This document shows, one piece after another, positions 1-6,876 of a stretch of 11,823 bases of DNA (position 1 is the stretch's first letter; each line of letters opens with the position of its first letter). The notes below the pieces were generated by a model. It was not told the DNA's origin. It did no database searches and saw nothing but the letters and a program-made list of their open reading frames with translations. Made by a program: the position numbers and the translations under genes. Origin of the DNA: Blastocatellia bacterium (GTDB taxonomy: Bacteria > Acidobacteriota > Blastocatellia > UBA7656); NCBI GenBank assembly GCA_022615215.1, contig JAKEHD010000395.1, positions 1 to 11,823 of the forward strand, read 5' to 3'.

Positions 1-42
1 GCGGTGAGCTTGATGAAAAGTTTCAATCCATGCCGCGCAGGG

Positions 43-48
43 TATAAT
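43..48 (+). promoter_or_regulatory. Candidate -10 element for the amidohydrolase gene
   Basis: A perfect TATAAT lies 38 bases upstream of the TTG start at 87. The best -35 match at the right distance is TTTCAA at 21-26 with a 16-bp spacer, which is weak (3 of 6 consensus positions). A transcript from this box would begin near 54-56, which excludes the upstream GTG at 51 as a start. Caution: the box overlaps a 16-bp dispersed repeat (45-60), so the TATAAT may be incidental. Confidence 0.4.
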
Positions 49-60
49 CAGTGGTCAAAG
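45..60 (+). repeat. Copy of the 16-bp dispersed repeat
   Basis: TAATCAGTGGTCAAAG here is an exact inverted match to 8942-8957, almost 9 kb away. A shorter core (CAGTGGTC) also appears at 11801-11808. A 16-bp exact match is unlikely by chance in under 12 kb, so this marks an interspersed element. It overlaps the candidate -10 box and the discarded GTG start of the amidohydrolase gene. Confidence 0.7.
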
Positions 61-74
61 GTTGGAGAAAAAGC

Positions 75-80
75 GGAGAG
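75..80 (+). promoter_or_regulatory. Ribosome binding site that sets the amidohydrolase start
   Basis: GGAGAG lies six bases upstream of the TTG at 87. No comparable purine-rich site precedes the in-frame GTG at 51. The site and the clean signal peptide that begins at 87 agree on TTG as the start. Confidence 0.6.
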
Positions 81-86
81 AATATT

Positions 87-1490
87 TTGAAGAAAGCCGT
101 CATAATCATCTTCCTGATACTTGCCCTGATCGTCACGGTCATGCCGTTCTGCGCCAGTGCCGCTGAACGCGCTGACATAATCATTCGCGGCGGCACCGTT
201 GTCACTATGGACGGCGAGCGGCGAGTGATCGAAAACGGCGCGGTCGCCGTGCGCGCCGACCGAATAGTTGCGGTCGGCACTGCGACAGAAATCGCCGCCA
301 AATACAGGGCCGCGCGCATCATCAATGCTGCGGGCAAAATAGTCCTTCCCGGTCTCATCAACACGCATACGCACGCGCCTATGTCGCTCTTTCGCGGCAT
401 AGCCGACGACCTGGTTTTGATGGAGTGGCTTCAGAAGTACATCTTTCCTGCGGAGGCCAAAAACGTAGACGAAGAGTTCGTGAGATGGGGCACGCGACTG
501 GCCTGCCTTGAGATGATACGCGGCGGGACCACTACTTACGTCGATATGTACTACTTCGAAGACGCCATCGCCGATGAAACCGCGCGAGCAGGCGTGCGCG
601 CAGTGCTCGGCGAGACGCTCATAGATTTTCCCGCGCCCGACAATAAGACCTGGGATATCGGAATGACTTACATGGAAAAGTTTGTGGCGAAGTGGAAAGG
701 GCACGCGCTTATAACTCCGGCCATCGCTCCGCACGCACCTTACACGGTGTCGACAGAGCACCTCGAACAGGCGCATAAGTTTTCCGTGAAGCACGGCGTG
801 CCGCTCATCATACACGTCGCCGAAGATCAGGCCGAGGTAAAAACCATTCGAGAAAAATACAACGCAACCTCCGTCGCATACCTCGACCGCATAGGCCTGC
901 TTGATGAGAGAGTTATAGCCGCGCACATGGTCTGGCCTGCGGAAGACGACATCAAGACGCTCGCCTCGCGTTCGGTGGGCGTCGCACATTGCCCGCAATC
1001 GAATATGAAATTAGCTGCGGGCGTGGCCCCCGTGCCTGAGATGCTCGGAGCAGGGGTCGCAGTAGGACTTGGAACTGATGGAGCCGCTTCGAATAACGAT
1101 TTGAACCTATGGGAAGAGATGGACACGGCGGCAAAACTGCACAAGCTGACTTCAAAAGACCCGACCGTGATAAACGCGCGCGAGGCGCTTGAGATGGCGA
1201 CCATCACCGGCGCTCGCGCCATTCATCTCGATAAAGAGATAGGCTCGCTCGAAGCGGGCAAGCGCGCCGATTTGATCATAGTAGGCATGCGAGGTATTCA
1301 TCAGACGCCGCTCTATAATGTTTATTCGCAACTCGTTTACGCAACGAAGGCGTCCGACGTTGAGACCGTTATGATAAACGGCCGCATAGTCATGTCGCGG
1401 GGCCGCATACTCACTATCAACGAGTCGGCCGTGAAAGCTAAGGCGAACTGGTATCGTGATCGGATTCGAAAGAGCGTCGCCGGGAATTAG
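87..1490 (+). CDS. Exported amidohydrolase, MTA/SAH deaminase (MtaD/TrzA) type
   Basis: This is a metal-dependent TIM-barrel amidohydrolase of the ATZ/TRZ branch. Family members deaminate 5'-methylthioadenosine, S-adenosylhomocysteine or related aminated rings. Numbered from TTG 87 (467 aa), the expected metal and catalytic residues are present: HTH at 94-96, HAPYT at 216, H243 with E246 in HVAED, H280, and D331 in GLGTDGAASNN. The N-terminal beta-sandwich (ADIIIRGGTVVTMDG) and its C-terminal return (GKRADLIIV) bracket the barrel. The start at TTG gives MKKAV, a long hydrophobic stretch and an ASA-AE cleavage site, a standard Sec signal peptide. Extending to the in-frame GTG at 51 adds 12 residues and puts charged residues ahead of the signal. 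Export is odd because characterised MtaD enzymes are cytoplasmic. The substrate cannot be read from sequence. It converges on rlmD. Confidence 0.88.
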   Translation: MKKAVIIIFLILALIVTVMPFCASAAERADIIIRGGTVVTMDGERRVIENGAVAVRADRIVAVGTATEIAAKYRAARIINAAGKIVLPGLINTHTHAPMSLFRGIADDLVLMEWLQKYIFPAEAKNVDEEFVRWGTRLACLEMIRGGTTTYVDMYYFEDAIADETARAGVRAVLGETLIDFPAPDNKTWDIGMTYMEKFVAKWKGHALITPAIAPHAPYTVSTEHLEQAHKFSVKHGVPLIIHVAEDQAEVKTIREKYNATSVAYLDRIGLLDERVIAAHMVWPAEDDIKTLASRSVGVAHCPQSNMKLAAGVAPVPEMLGAGVAVGLGTDGAASNNDLNLWEEMDTAAKLHKLTSKDPTVINAREALEMATITGARAIHLDKEIGSLEAGKRADLIIVGMRGIHQTPLYNVYSQLVYATKASDVETVMINGRIVMSRGRILTINESAVKAKANWYRDRIRKSVAGN

Positions 1491-1531
1491 CCGCGCGCGA
1501 TATGTCGCAGCCGAGGCAAGCCCGCGCGCGG
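1491..1531. terminator. GC-rich hairpin between convergent genes
   Basis: CCGCGCGCG at 1491-1499 pairs perfectly with CGCGCGCGG at 1523-1531 across a 23-base loop. It starts directly after the amidohydrolase stop codon. On the plus strand it is followed by ACTTTCTTC, only moderately T-rich. It sits in the 51-bp gap between two convergent genes, so it could end transcription from both sides. The loop is long for an intrinsic terminator. Confidence 0.45.
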
Positions 1532-1541
1532 ACTTTCTTCA

Positions 1542-2786
1542 TTAGCCTTCGCGCCGACCAAGGTGTGCGACGATCTCTACATGATAGGTTTGGGGGAAGA
1601 GATCGAAAGCCGTAACACTGGAAAGCGTGTAGCCGCCCTCAAGGAGCCGCTTCAGGTCTCGCGCGAAGGTCGCCAGGTCGCAGGAGACGTAAGTGATTTT
1701 TGTCGGCTTCAATCGAATTATATGCTCTACGGCTTGGGCGGCCCCGCTACGCGGAGGGTCGAGCAACACAAGGTCGATAGCGGGCGCGCGGCCTTGCTTG
1801 CGGCGCGCGATAAAATTTTCAAGCCACGTCTCGGCGTGGGCATTGTAAAATCTCGCGTTCGCCACATCGTTCGCTTTGATGTTTCTACGCGCGAAGGTCG
1901 CAGCGCGGGCGTCTGCTTCTACTCCGATCACCCTGTCGTATAAACGCGCAAGCTGTATGGTGAAAAGCCCGACGCCCGCGTACAGGTCTATAGCCGTTCC
2001 GCCCGCCCCGTTCTTTATCGCTTCGGCGATGAGGTCGTCAAGGAGGAGAGGGTTTATCTGAAAAAAAGTCGACGGGCTGAAATTATAAGTGGCCCCGCCG
2101 ACGCTACGTTTCAACGATTCTTTAGGCAGGCCCGCGATCTCAGGCTCGACGGCCACGCCCGATTCGCCTGCCGCTATATCCACCTGAGATAGAGCGCCCG
2201 CTTGCGCTTCTCCTTTTTCATCGCCTTCGGAATTTAATGAGGAGCGCAACTCTCCGAGTGCTGCGTCGAGCGCAGGCACGAGCAACAGACAGCTTTTCAC
2301 ATCGCAGACCGAGCGCGAACTCGGACGGTTGAACCCGATTCTGAGCTCCGCGCCCTCGCTTGATTCCGCTCTTTCCAGTTTGACCTGGGCGCTCGCGCGG
2401 TAGTTGAACTCGCTTGCAGAGCGAACCTCGATCTCCTCGGACCATTCTATACGGCCTATTCGAGAGAGGCAGTCGCGCACAAATCCTGCTTTCGCCTCGA
2501 TCTGGGCCGGATAAGCGATGTGTTGCAACTGGCATCCGCCGCAATCGCCGAAGTATGGGCAGGGCGCTTCCCGCCTCGACGGCGAAGGGATGAGTATCTC
2601 TTCTACGAGCGCGCGCGCGAACTTTTTCTTCCGCTCTATTATGCGAACGCGAAGGCGCTCTTCGGGCGCGGCCAGAGGGATAAAGATTGTGAGGCCCTCA
2701 TAATGGGCCACTGCGTCCCCGCCGAAGGCGAGACGCTCGGTCACGACTTCGACCGCGTCGCCTGCGGAAAGCGAAATCTCTTTCAT
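1542..2786 (-). CDS. rlmD: 23S rRNA (uracil-5-)-methyltransferase, RlmD/TrmA family
   Basis: This is a class I SAM-dependent RNA m5U methyltransferase. An N-terminal TRAM domain (about residues 1-65) binds RNA. A 4Fe-4S cluster motif follows: C76, C82 and C85, with a fourth cysteine at C161 or C166. The SAM site is DLYAGVGLF (267-275), then LDPPRSG at 342-348. The catalytic nucleophile is C369 in YVSCD, and E403 in HVE is the expected general base. The 414-residue length fits the family. The ATG start has AAGGTGA four bases upstream. Residues 185-215, between the cluster and the methyltransferase, look like a low-complexity insert rich in E, G and S. The RlmD assignment (U1939) over a paralogue such as RlmCD rests on overall architecture, so the family is sure and the exact uridine is not. 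It is last of a possible minus-strand operon, 46 bp after the 264-residue gene. Confidence 0.9.
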   Translation of the reverse strand: MKEISLSAGDAVEVVTERLAFGGDAVAHYEGLTIFIPLAAPEERLRVRIIERKKKFARALVEEILIPSPSRREAPCPYFGDCGGCQLQHIAYPAQIEAKAGFVRDCLSRIGRIEWSEEIEVRSASEFNYRASAQVKLERAESSEGAELRIGFNRPSSRSVCDVKSCLLLVPALDAALGELRSSLNSEGDEKGEAQAGALSQVDIAAGESGVAVEPEIAGLPKESLKRSVGGATYNFSPSTFFQINPLLLDDLIAEAIKNGAGGTAIDLYAGVGLFTIQLARLYDRVIGVEADARAATFARRNIKANDVANARFYNAHAETWLENFIARRKQGRAPAIDLVLLDPPRSGAAQAVEHIIRLKPTKITYVSCDLATFARDLKRLLEGGYTLSSVTAFDLFPQTYHVEIVAHLGRREG

Positions 2787-2832
2787 CGCTTCACCTTAAC
2801 AGCTTCAAGGCATAAGGGAAAAGCGGCTGCTC

Positions 2833-3627
2833 TCAAATATAGAAGAGGCTGAGGCGGGGAATCCGGTGCGTCTCGCGCAAGCGCCGCGAGATGAAGTTTT
2901 CGACCGTCTGCCTGTAGATCGATTCATCCATCTTGCTATGGTAAGGCCGAAGCTGGGACTGAGCCTCCCGGCGAAGGGCTTCGATTCCCTGCTGACCACA
3001 GTCGGCAGTCAGGCCCTTCAAGATCATGCGGTCTATTGAGTCGAGGTCGCGTTCGAGGAGTTCTTCGTCCACCCACTCGGCGCTCTCGATGCGGACGGCG
3101 ATCTCTGCAAGCCGTGTGCGCGCGCGCTTTACGGCTTCTTCGACCTCCGGGCGGTTTGCACCGGAGACAAGCGTCGCCGCCTGCGCAAGCTCGGCGTCCG
3201 AGCGCGTCAAGAACTCAAGCAGCACATCTTTCGGGAATGCAGGCGAGCTTTCTCTCTTCGAGCGCGATTTCCTGGGGCGGGCTTCCGCGGGAAGTTCGGC
3301 CGTTTCGGAAGAGGCCCCCACCTGCGATAGGCGGTATTCGGCGAATGTGGATTCGACTTCCTGCTGGCAATAGAAGACCGAATTTACCTTGCGGTACTTG
3401 CGCGGGCGGGCGTCGTAGGAATCGAACGCCTGATTGATGGCGCGCAAAACGACGTGGAGCGGTATGCCTGCGTTCTTCCAGCTTTCGATCAGCGCCCAAT
3501 CCATAGGAGAGACCAGCAGAGGTTTGCCTCGCCTGCGCACGAACTCCTCTTCGACTTCCGTAAAATAATTGAAGTAGTTCAGTCTTTCGGTGGAAGCGGA
3601 GCGGCTCTCTTCCTCAGTATGGTCCAC
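2833..3627 (-). CDS. Unrecognised 264-residue protein, possible DnaD-like N-terminal segment
   Basis: I do not recognise this gene with confidence. The protein has two parts. Residues 16-100 form a compact helical segment (YFNYFTEVEEEF, then DWALIESWKNAGIPLHVV and AINQAF, ending in a VFYCQQEVE helix). A charged linker (112-130) leads to a helical, glutamate- and arginine-rich C-terminal part (132-264). The spacing of W50, G54, V60, A63 and the downstream aromatic helix recalls the DnaD/DnaB_2 helical module of replication-initiation proteins, but this is inference from pattern only. There is no signal peptide or membrane segment. The start is GTG, with GAGG four bases upstream. It sits 39 bp after the small membrane gene and 46 bp before rlmD, so all may share a transcript. 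It is clearly a real gene: long, no competing frame of equal quality, and tightly packed. Confidence 0.8.
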   Translation of the reverse strand: MDHTEEESRSASTERLNYFNYFTEVEEEFVRRRGKPLLVSPMDWALIESWKNAGIPLHVVLRAINQAFDSYDARPRKYRKVNSVFYCQQEVESTFAEYRLSQVGASSETAELPAEARPRKSRSKRESSPAFPKDVLLEFLTRSDAELAQAATLVSGANRPEVEEAVKRARTRLAEIAVRIESAEWVDEELLERDLDSIDRMILKGLTADCGQQGIEALRREAQSQLRPYHSKMDESIYRQTVENFISRRLRETHRIPRLSLFYI

Positions 3628-3666
3628 GAATCCTCAGAGAGATAGAAGCTCGGGCGCGGCCCGTAA

Positions 3667-3816
3667 TTACAGGCTGTCTATGACAGCCCCAACGATAAAG
3701 ACGGCCGCGAGCGTTACGATCATTGTGAGCAAGATCAGCCCCAAAAACGGCATGGCCTCTTTCTGCGATGCGCTATCTAGCGGTTTTATCGAACTGTAAT
3801 CTTTGCCTTCTGCCAT
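3667..3816 (-). CDS. Small single-pass membrane protein, 49 residues
   Basis: This small protein has a polar N-terminus (MAEGKDYSSIKPLDSASQKE) and one long hydrophobic segment at about residues 22-46 (start AMPFLGLILL), ending almost at the C-terminus. The layout suggests a single transmembrane helix with the N-terminus probably inside. The start is set by AGGAGA seven bases upstream of ATG 3816. The reading frame stays open further upstream to 3933, but those extra residues lack a ribosome site and run through spacer. Function is not recognisable. It lies between the XRE regulator (116 bp upstream) and the 264-residue gene (39 bp downstream), in the same direction. Confidence 0.72.
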   Translation of the reverse strand: MAEGKDYSSIKPLDSASQKEAMPFLGLILLTMIVTLAAVFIVGAVIDSL

Positions 3817-3823
3817 AAGATTT

Positions 3824-3829
3824 TCTCCT
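3824..3829 (-). promoter_or_regulatory. Ribosome binding site of the 49-residue membrane protein
   Basis: On the minus strand AGGAGA stands seven bases before ATG 3816. It is one of the best ribosome sites in the window and is the main reason to call the short protein rather than the longer open frame. Confidence 0.7.
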
Positions 3830-3932
3830 ATCGATTGATGAATGCGATGAGGCATCATAAAACCGTTTGATGCCGTCGGAACAAACGAGATGTTACTACC
3901 CCTGCGCTTTAACTTCAACCCGGCGGGCAGCA

Positions 3933-4439
3933 CTAGCCGGTCTTGCTCCTGGGCCGGTTCTCTCGTTTAGCCTCGCTCAGGGCTTTTATCGCCTTCAACG
4001 CGGTCATCTGCGCATCGGGCGGCAAATCCGCCAACTCTTCGAGTATAGACAAAAGGTTGGCATTCATCACGATTCTCTGCATCAACTCCAGAAAAGCGAA
4101 TGTCTGCTTTGAATCGTAAGCCCAGCTCTGAGACGGCTCACAGTTTGGAAGACCGCGAGCCGCGCGAAAAAGCTCATCCTCATCCACCCCAAGTCCGCGA
4201 GCCAGTGCCTTGAGCTTTTCGACCGTCGGGTTGGAATGTACACCCTTGACTATAGCTCCGACATACGCCTGGGTTATTTGCCCGCCTGAACGCCGCTGTA
4301 CCTCCCTGAGCGTCATCTTTTTTTGCTTGAGCAGGCGTTTAACGTACCCTTTCAGGCTCTCCTGGCCTTCCTCGTGAGCGGAACCTTCTCCGGGTTTGTC
4401 AATCATATTGTTTTTTTCGTCAAAAATACTGTTTGACAT
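3933..4439 (-). CDS. XRE/Cro-type HTH transcriptional regulator
   Basis: A 168-residue protein with an XRE-type helix-turn-helix at about residues 30-92. The run LKGYVKRLLKQKKMTLREVQ, then GGQITQAYVGAIVKG, then NPTVEKLKALARGLGVDEDELF follows the usual five-helix pattern, including the conserved NPT before helix 4. An acidic flexible N-terminal tail (1-28) precedes it. A helical C-terminal region (about 112-158: FLELMQRIV, ILEELADLPPDAQMTALKAI) may dimerise or bind a partner. No enzymatic or metal-binding domain is seen. The start is ATG 4439, because AGGAGA lies six bases upstream. The other ATG at 4445 directly abuts the ribosome site. It is divergent from the 71-residue CxxC gene with a 76-bp shared spacer, so it likely controls itself and perhaps that neighbour. 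The targets are inference. Confidence 0.87.
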   Translation of the reverse strand: MSNSIFDEKNNMIDKPGEGSAHEEGQESLKGYVKRLLKQKKMTLREVQRRSGGQITQAYVGAIVKGVHSNPTVEKLKALARGLGVDEDELFRAARGLPNCEPSQSWAYDSKQTFAFLELMQRIVMNANLLSILEELADLPPDAQMTALKAIKALSEAKRENRPRSKTG

Positions 4440-4445
4440 TATCAT

Positions 4446-4451
4446 TCTCCT
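4446..4451 (-). promoter_or_regulatory. Ribosome binding site that sets the XRE regulator start
   Basis: AGGAGA on the minus strand is six bases from ATG 4439 but has no spacer to the in-frame ATG at 4445. The second ATG is therefore preferred, trimming two residues from the longest frame. Confidence 0.65.
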
Positions 4452-4481
4452 GGCTTAGTATGCCGGTAGTTTATTATGGAA

Positions 4482-4501
4482 TCGGCTAAATTGCCAGCCG
4501 A
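4482..4501. promoter_or_regulatory. Candidate operator dyad in the divergent spacer
   Basis: TCGGCT at 4482-4487 and AGCCGA at 4496-4501 form a perfect 6-bp inverted repeat with an 8-bp AT-rich centre. A weaker dyad (CTGGC / GCCGG) lies at 4450-4466. Symmetric sites in a spacer next to an HTH gene are what autoregulation would need. No convincing -35/-10 pair was found, so the link to the regulator is inference. Confidence 0.3.
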
Positions 4502-4515
4502 GTTGGAGGATAGAG

Positions 4516-4731
4516 ATGGTTGCCGTCAGGAAAAGTATCGAGGAAAAAGACAAATCCGAAGATGAATGCATACAATGTCGGGGCACAGGAATCGTCAGTT
4601 ATTGGAGCGAGTTCTCTTATTTCGAAGACCGGCGGAGTTGCAATATGTGCGAGGTCGGCCAGCAGGTTGATGCGAAGATAGCCGATATAATCGCACGAGT
4701 TCAAACCGAGGAACATGCCTTGAGAAGATAG
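4516..4731 (+). CDS. Small CxxC zinc-knuckle protein, 71 residues
   Basis: A short hydrophilic protein with two cysteine pairs: C18-x2-C21 in CIQCRGTG, and C42-x2-C45 in CNMC. The first pair matches the CxxCxGxG repeat of DnaJ-type zinc fingers, and four cysteines are enough for one zinc site. The rest is charged, with a predicted C-terminal helix (QQVDAKIADIIARVQTEEHA). GGAGG at 4505-4509 lies six bases from the ATG, an excellent ribosome site that supports a real gene despite the size. It is divergent from the XRE regulator and 144 bp upstream of the pseudo-receiver on the same strand. Function is unknown. Zinc binding and a partner-binding or redox role are inference. Confidence 0.78.
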   Translation: MVAVRKSIEEKDKSEDECIQCRGTGIVSYWSEFSYFEDRRSCNMCEVGQQVDAKIADIIARVQTEEHALRR

Positions 4732-4875
4732 CCGTGATATACAGAGGCCTCTCTTAATGATCGTTGTCCGGTTAAAGCCATAAGGGTTTCTACTCACTAT
4801 TGGCTGTGTTTTAAATCCTGGGGACGAATATAGCGGAACAGGTGCGTTATTTTTTCGACGTATAGGCGGGAGCAA

Positions 4876-5304
4876 ATGGAGGTAATTAATTCGGGTAATG
4901 ACGGACAACCTTCCAGGAGATTGAAAGCCCTGATCATAGAAGGCGACCCGAGCGTCGCCAGATTGTTCGCCGAGGTATTCGCCTATCACGACTGGGACGT
5001 CGAGACCTGCAATGACAGCCTGTGCGCGGAAGAAGCCATATCGGGGGACGGTCATTACGACATCATACTGATCAGTTATGTGATTCCCGGCACTAATGGA
5101 ATAGAACTGGCGAAGCTGATAAGATCGCTCGACCACCGCAGGCACGCATCGATCATGATGGTGACCGGAACCATAGGGATAGATGAAGAGGCACTGGAAG
5201 CGGGAGTGGACGAAATCCTGCACAAGCCGCTCGACATACAATCGTTGCTCTCGGCAGCGCAAAAGTGTTTATTGCGCTGCCTCGATAGAGACGATTTGCC
5301 CTGA
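4876..5304 (+). CDS. Stand-alone receiver domain lacking the phospho-Asp (pseudo-receiver)
   Basis: A CheY-like single-domain protein of 142 residues. The receiver fold is evident: LKALIIEGDPSVARLF (16-31), YDIILISYVIPGTNG (61-75), IMMVTGT (93-99) and ILHKPLD (114-120). T97 and K117, equivalents of CheY Thr87 and Lys109, are kept. The phosphorylated aspartate, expected just before YVIPG, is Ser67 (AGT codon). The second of the paired acidic residues is Gly23 (E22-G23-D24). Conventional phosphorylation and Mg binding are therefore unlikely. It may signal by constitutive conformation, partner binding or another modification. No output domain or kinase is next to it. GGGAG lies three bases before ATG 4876, a short spacing. 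It ends 11 bp from the convergent coaX stop. The receiver assignment is strong; the role is unknown. Confidence 0.85.
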   Translation: MEVINSGNDGQPSRRLKALIIEGDPSVARLFAEVFAYHDWDVETCNDSLCAEEAISGDGHYDIILISYVIPGTNGIELAKLIRSLDHRRHASIMMVTGTIGIDEEALEAGVDEILHKPLDIQSLLSAAQKCLLRCLDRDDLP

Positions 5305-5315
5305 GAGCGGAAGCC

Positions 5316-6077
5316 CTATTGATTGCGCTCGTAGATCATTCTCAGCCCTTCGAGCGTAAGGTCGGCGTCTACGGTTTCGATCAATCGTGATCCCCGACTG
5401 ATGAGCGACGCAAGTCCGCCTGTGGCTATGACGCGCGCTTGCTCGTCCATCTCTTCGATCATCCTTTCGAGAACGCCGTCGGCCATACTGATGTAGCCGT
5501 AATAAAGGCCCGATTGGAGGCTGGAGGTCGGATTGGTTCCGATCACACGTTCGGGGCGGCCTATATCGACTCTGCGCAGCCGGGCCGCGCGCTGAAACAG
5601 GGCCTCCGAAGAAATCTGTATGCCGGGGCATATCACTCCGCCGAGGTACTCTCCCTTCCGCGAAATCGCATTGAAGGTCGTCGCCGTGCCGAAGTCGACG
5701 ACTATCGAGGGACCTCCGTATTTCGCGAATGCCGCCACCGCGTCCGCTATGCGGTCGGGACCTACTTCTCGCGGGTCGTCGTAGAGCACCTCCATCCCCG
5801 CGTTCGTCGTATCGACGAAGAGCGGCGTGATGCGAAAGTAAACTTCGGCCATCTTTCGCAGAGTGAAATCGAGCGACGGCACTACAGACGAGATCGCCAT
5901 GCCCGCGACGGCCGCCGAATCCATATCATACATTTCGAGCAGAGTGCGGCACATAATGCCGTACTCGTCTACCGTGCGCTGACGCTCGCTCGACAATCGC
6001 CAGCTATGGACGAGAGCGGTCCCGTCGAAGAGACCCAGAGTCGTGTTGGTGTTGCCTACGTCGAGTACGAGTAGCAT
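5316..6077 (-). CDS. coaX: Type III pantothenate kinase
   Basis: CoaX phosphorylates pantothenate with ATP, the first step of coenzyme A synthesis. It belongs to the ASKHA fold. The family motifs are in order: D6-VGNTNT phosphate loop, ISSVVPS (62-68), GPDR (106-109) for pantothenate contacts, D128-FGTATT, GGVICPGI (146-153) and TGG (219-221). The 253-residue length is typical. The ATG start has GGCGGTGA about six bases upstream. It lies 48 bp downstream of birA on the same strand. birA and coaX are often adjacent, and even fused in some bacteria, so they are probably cotranscribed. All expected active-site residues are present, and nothing suggests decay. Confidence 0.96.
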   Translation of the reverse strand: MLLVLDVGNTNTTLGLFDGTALVHSWRLSSERQRTVDEYGIMCRTLLEMYDMDSAAVAGMAISSVVPSLDFTLRKMAEVYFRITPLFVDTTNAGMEVLYDDPREVGPDRIADAVAAFAKYGGPSIVVDFGTATTFNAISRKGEYLGGVICPGIQISSEALFQRAARLRRVDIGRPERVIGTNPTSSLQSGLYYGYISMADGVLERMIEEMDEQARVIATGGLASLISRGSRLIETVDADLTLEGLRMIYERNQ

Positions 6078-6125
6078 GATCGCTCACCGCCTTTATGATT
6101 ACCGATTCCGATTCGCGGAAATACG

Positions 6126-6872
6126 CTAAAGCGGCCGCAGAGTGATTTCACCCGATACGATCTCGCGCACCTCGCCGCTTTCAAGCTCGATTATGAGAGC
6201 GCCGCTCTCGTGAAGCCCGCGCGTCGTGGCTTCTACACGCTCGTCTCCCGACATTATGCGCACCCTTCGGCCGCGGCCGTAGCTTGAAAGCTCTTCCCAA
6301 CGTGCTCTCACTTCTTCGGGTCGGCTCATACACGCTCTGTACCAGCGTTCGAGCCTTTCAAGCAGCGGTTTGAGAAAATCTTCGGGCGCAACCCGTCGGC
6401 CGCTCTCGATCAAAATCGAAGTCGCGCTGTCGCGAATCTCTTCGGGGAACTCTTCCTGCATGAGATTCACCCCGATTCCCAGGATGGCATATTGCAGCAG
6501 GTCTTTTTCAATAGCCGATTCCACAAGTATGCCCGATATCTTGCGCCCGCCTGAGAGCACGTCGTTCGGCCATTTTATGTCGGGCGTCAAACCGTAATCC
6601 AGCGCCAGGGTTTCTGCGACCGCTACGCCTGCGGCCAGGGCTATAATGGAAGATCGGGCGGGAGAGAGGGCGGGGCGGAGTATGACCGAGAGGTAAAGCC
6701 CGCTGCCTTCGGGCGAAGACCAGCGCCTCCCCTGGCGGCCGCGCCCGGCCGTCTGCCGACGGGCGATCACGATCGTGCCTTCTTCGGTCCCGCGCGCGGC
6801 CAACTCTCGCGCAAAGTCATTGGTCGAGGTCAAACTGTCGAAGCGATGAAGGGTCGATCCGAGCTTTGCCAT
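6126..6872 (-). CDS. birA: Biotin--protein ligase without DNA-binding domain
   Basis: The enzyme makes biotinyl-AMP and transfers biotin to the carrier lysine of carboxylases such as acetyl-CoA carboxylase. Motifs seen: STN (16-18), the biotinyl-AMP loop GRGRQGRRW (43-51), KWPNDVL (100-106), K111, GILVE (114-118) and GIGVN (132-136). A short C-terminal SH3-like part follows (about 200-248). At 248 residues it lacks the N-terminal winged helix of E. coli BirA, so it is a group I ligase and not a repressor. The ATG start fits the family, but there is no good Shine-Dalgarno: a heptamer repeat array begins five bases upstream and occupies the leader. coaX follows after 48 bp. Confidence 0.95.
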   Translation of the reverse strand: MAKLGSTLHRFDSLTSTNDFARELAARGTEEGTIVIARRQTAGRGRQGRRWSSPEGSGLYLSVILRPALSPARSSIIALAAGVAVAETLALDYGLTPDIKWPNDVLSGGRKISGILVESAIEKDLLQYAILGIGVNLMQEEFPEEIRDSATSILIESGRRVAPEDFLKPLLERLERWYRACMSRPEEVRARWEELSSYGRGRRVRIMSGDERVEATTRGLHESGALIIELESGEVREIVSGEITLRPL

Positions 6873-6876
6873 AAAC

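Noticed and set aside
51..86. Upstream GTG start for the amidohydrolase
   Set aside because: It lacks a ribosome site, lies within a dispersed repeat, sits at or before the likely transcript start, and puts charged residues ahead of a clean signal peptide.
48..998. Long minus-strand frame opposite the amidohydrolase (316 codons)
   Set aside because: It is a shadow of the well-supported plus-strand gene. Its translation has no recognisable motif and is rich in residues typical of antisense frames.
3817..3933. N-terminal extension of the small membrane protein to 88 residues
   Set aside because: The strong ribosome site lies inside this stretch, directly before the internal ATG. The extension has none and reads as spacer.
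4743..4752. Palindrome AGAGGCCTCT after the CxxC gene as terminator
   Set aside because: It has no loop and no T-run; ten bases of symmetry alone do not support a terminator.
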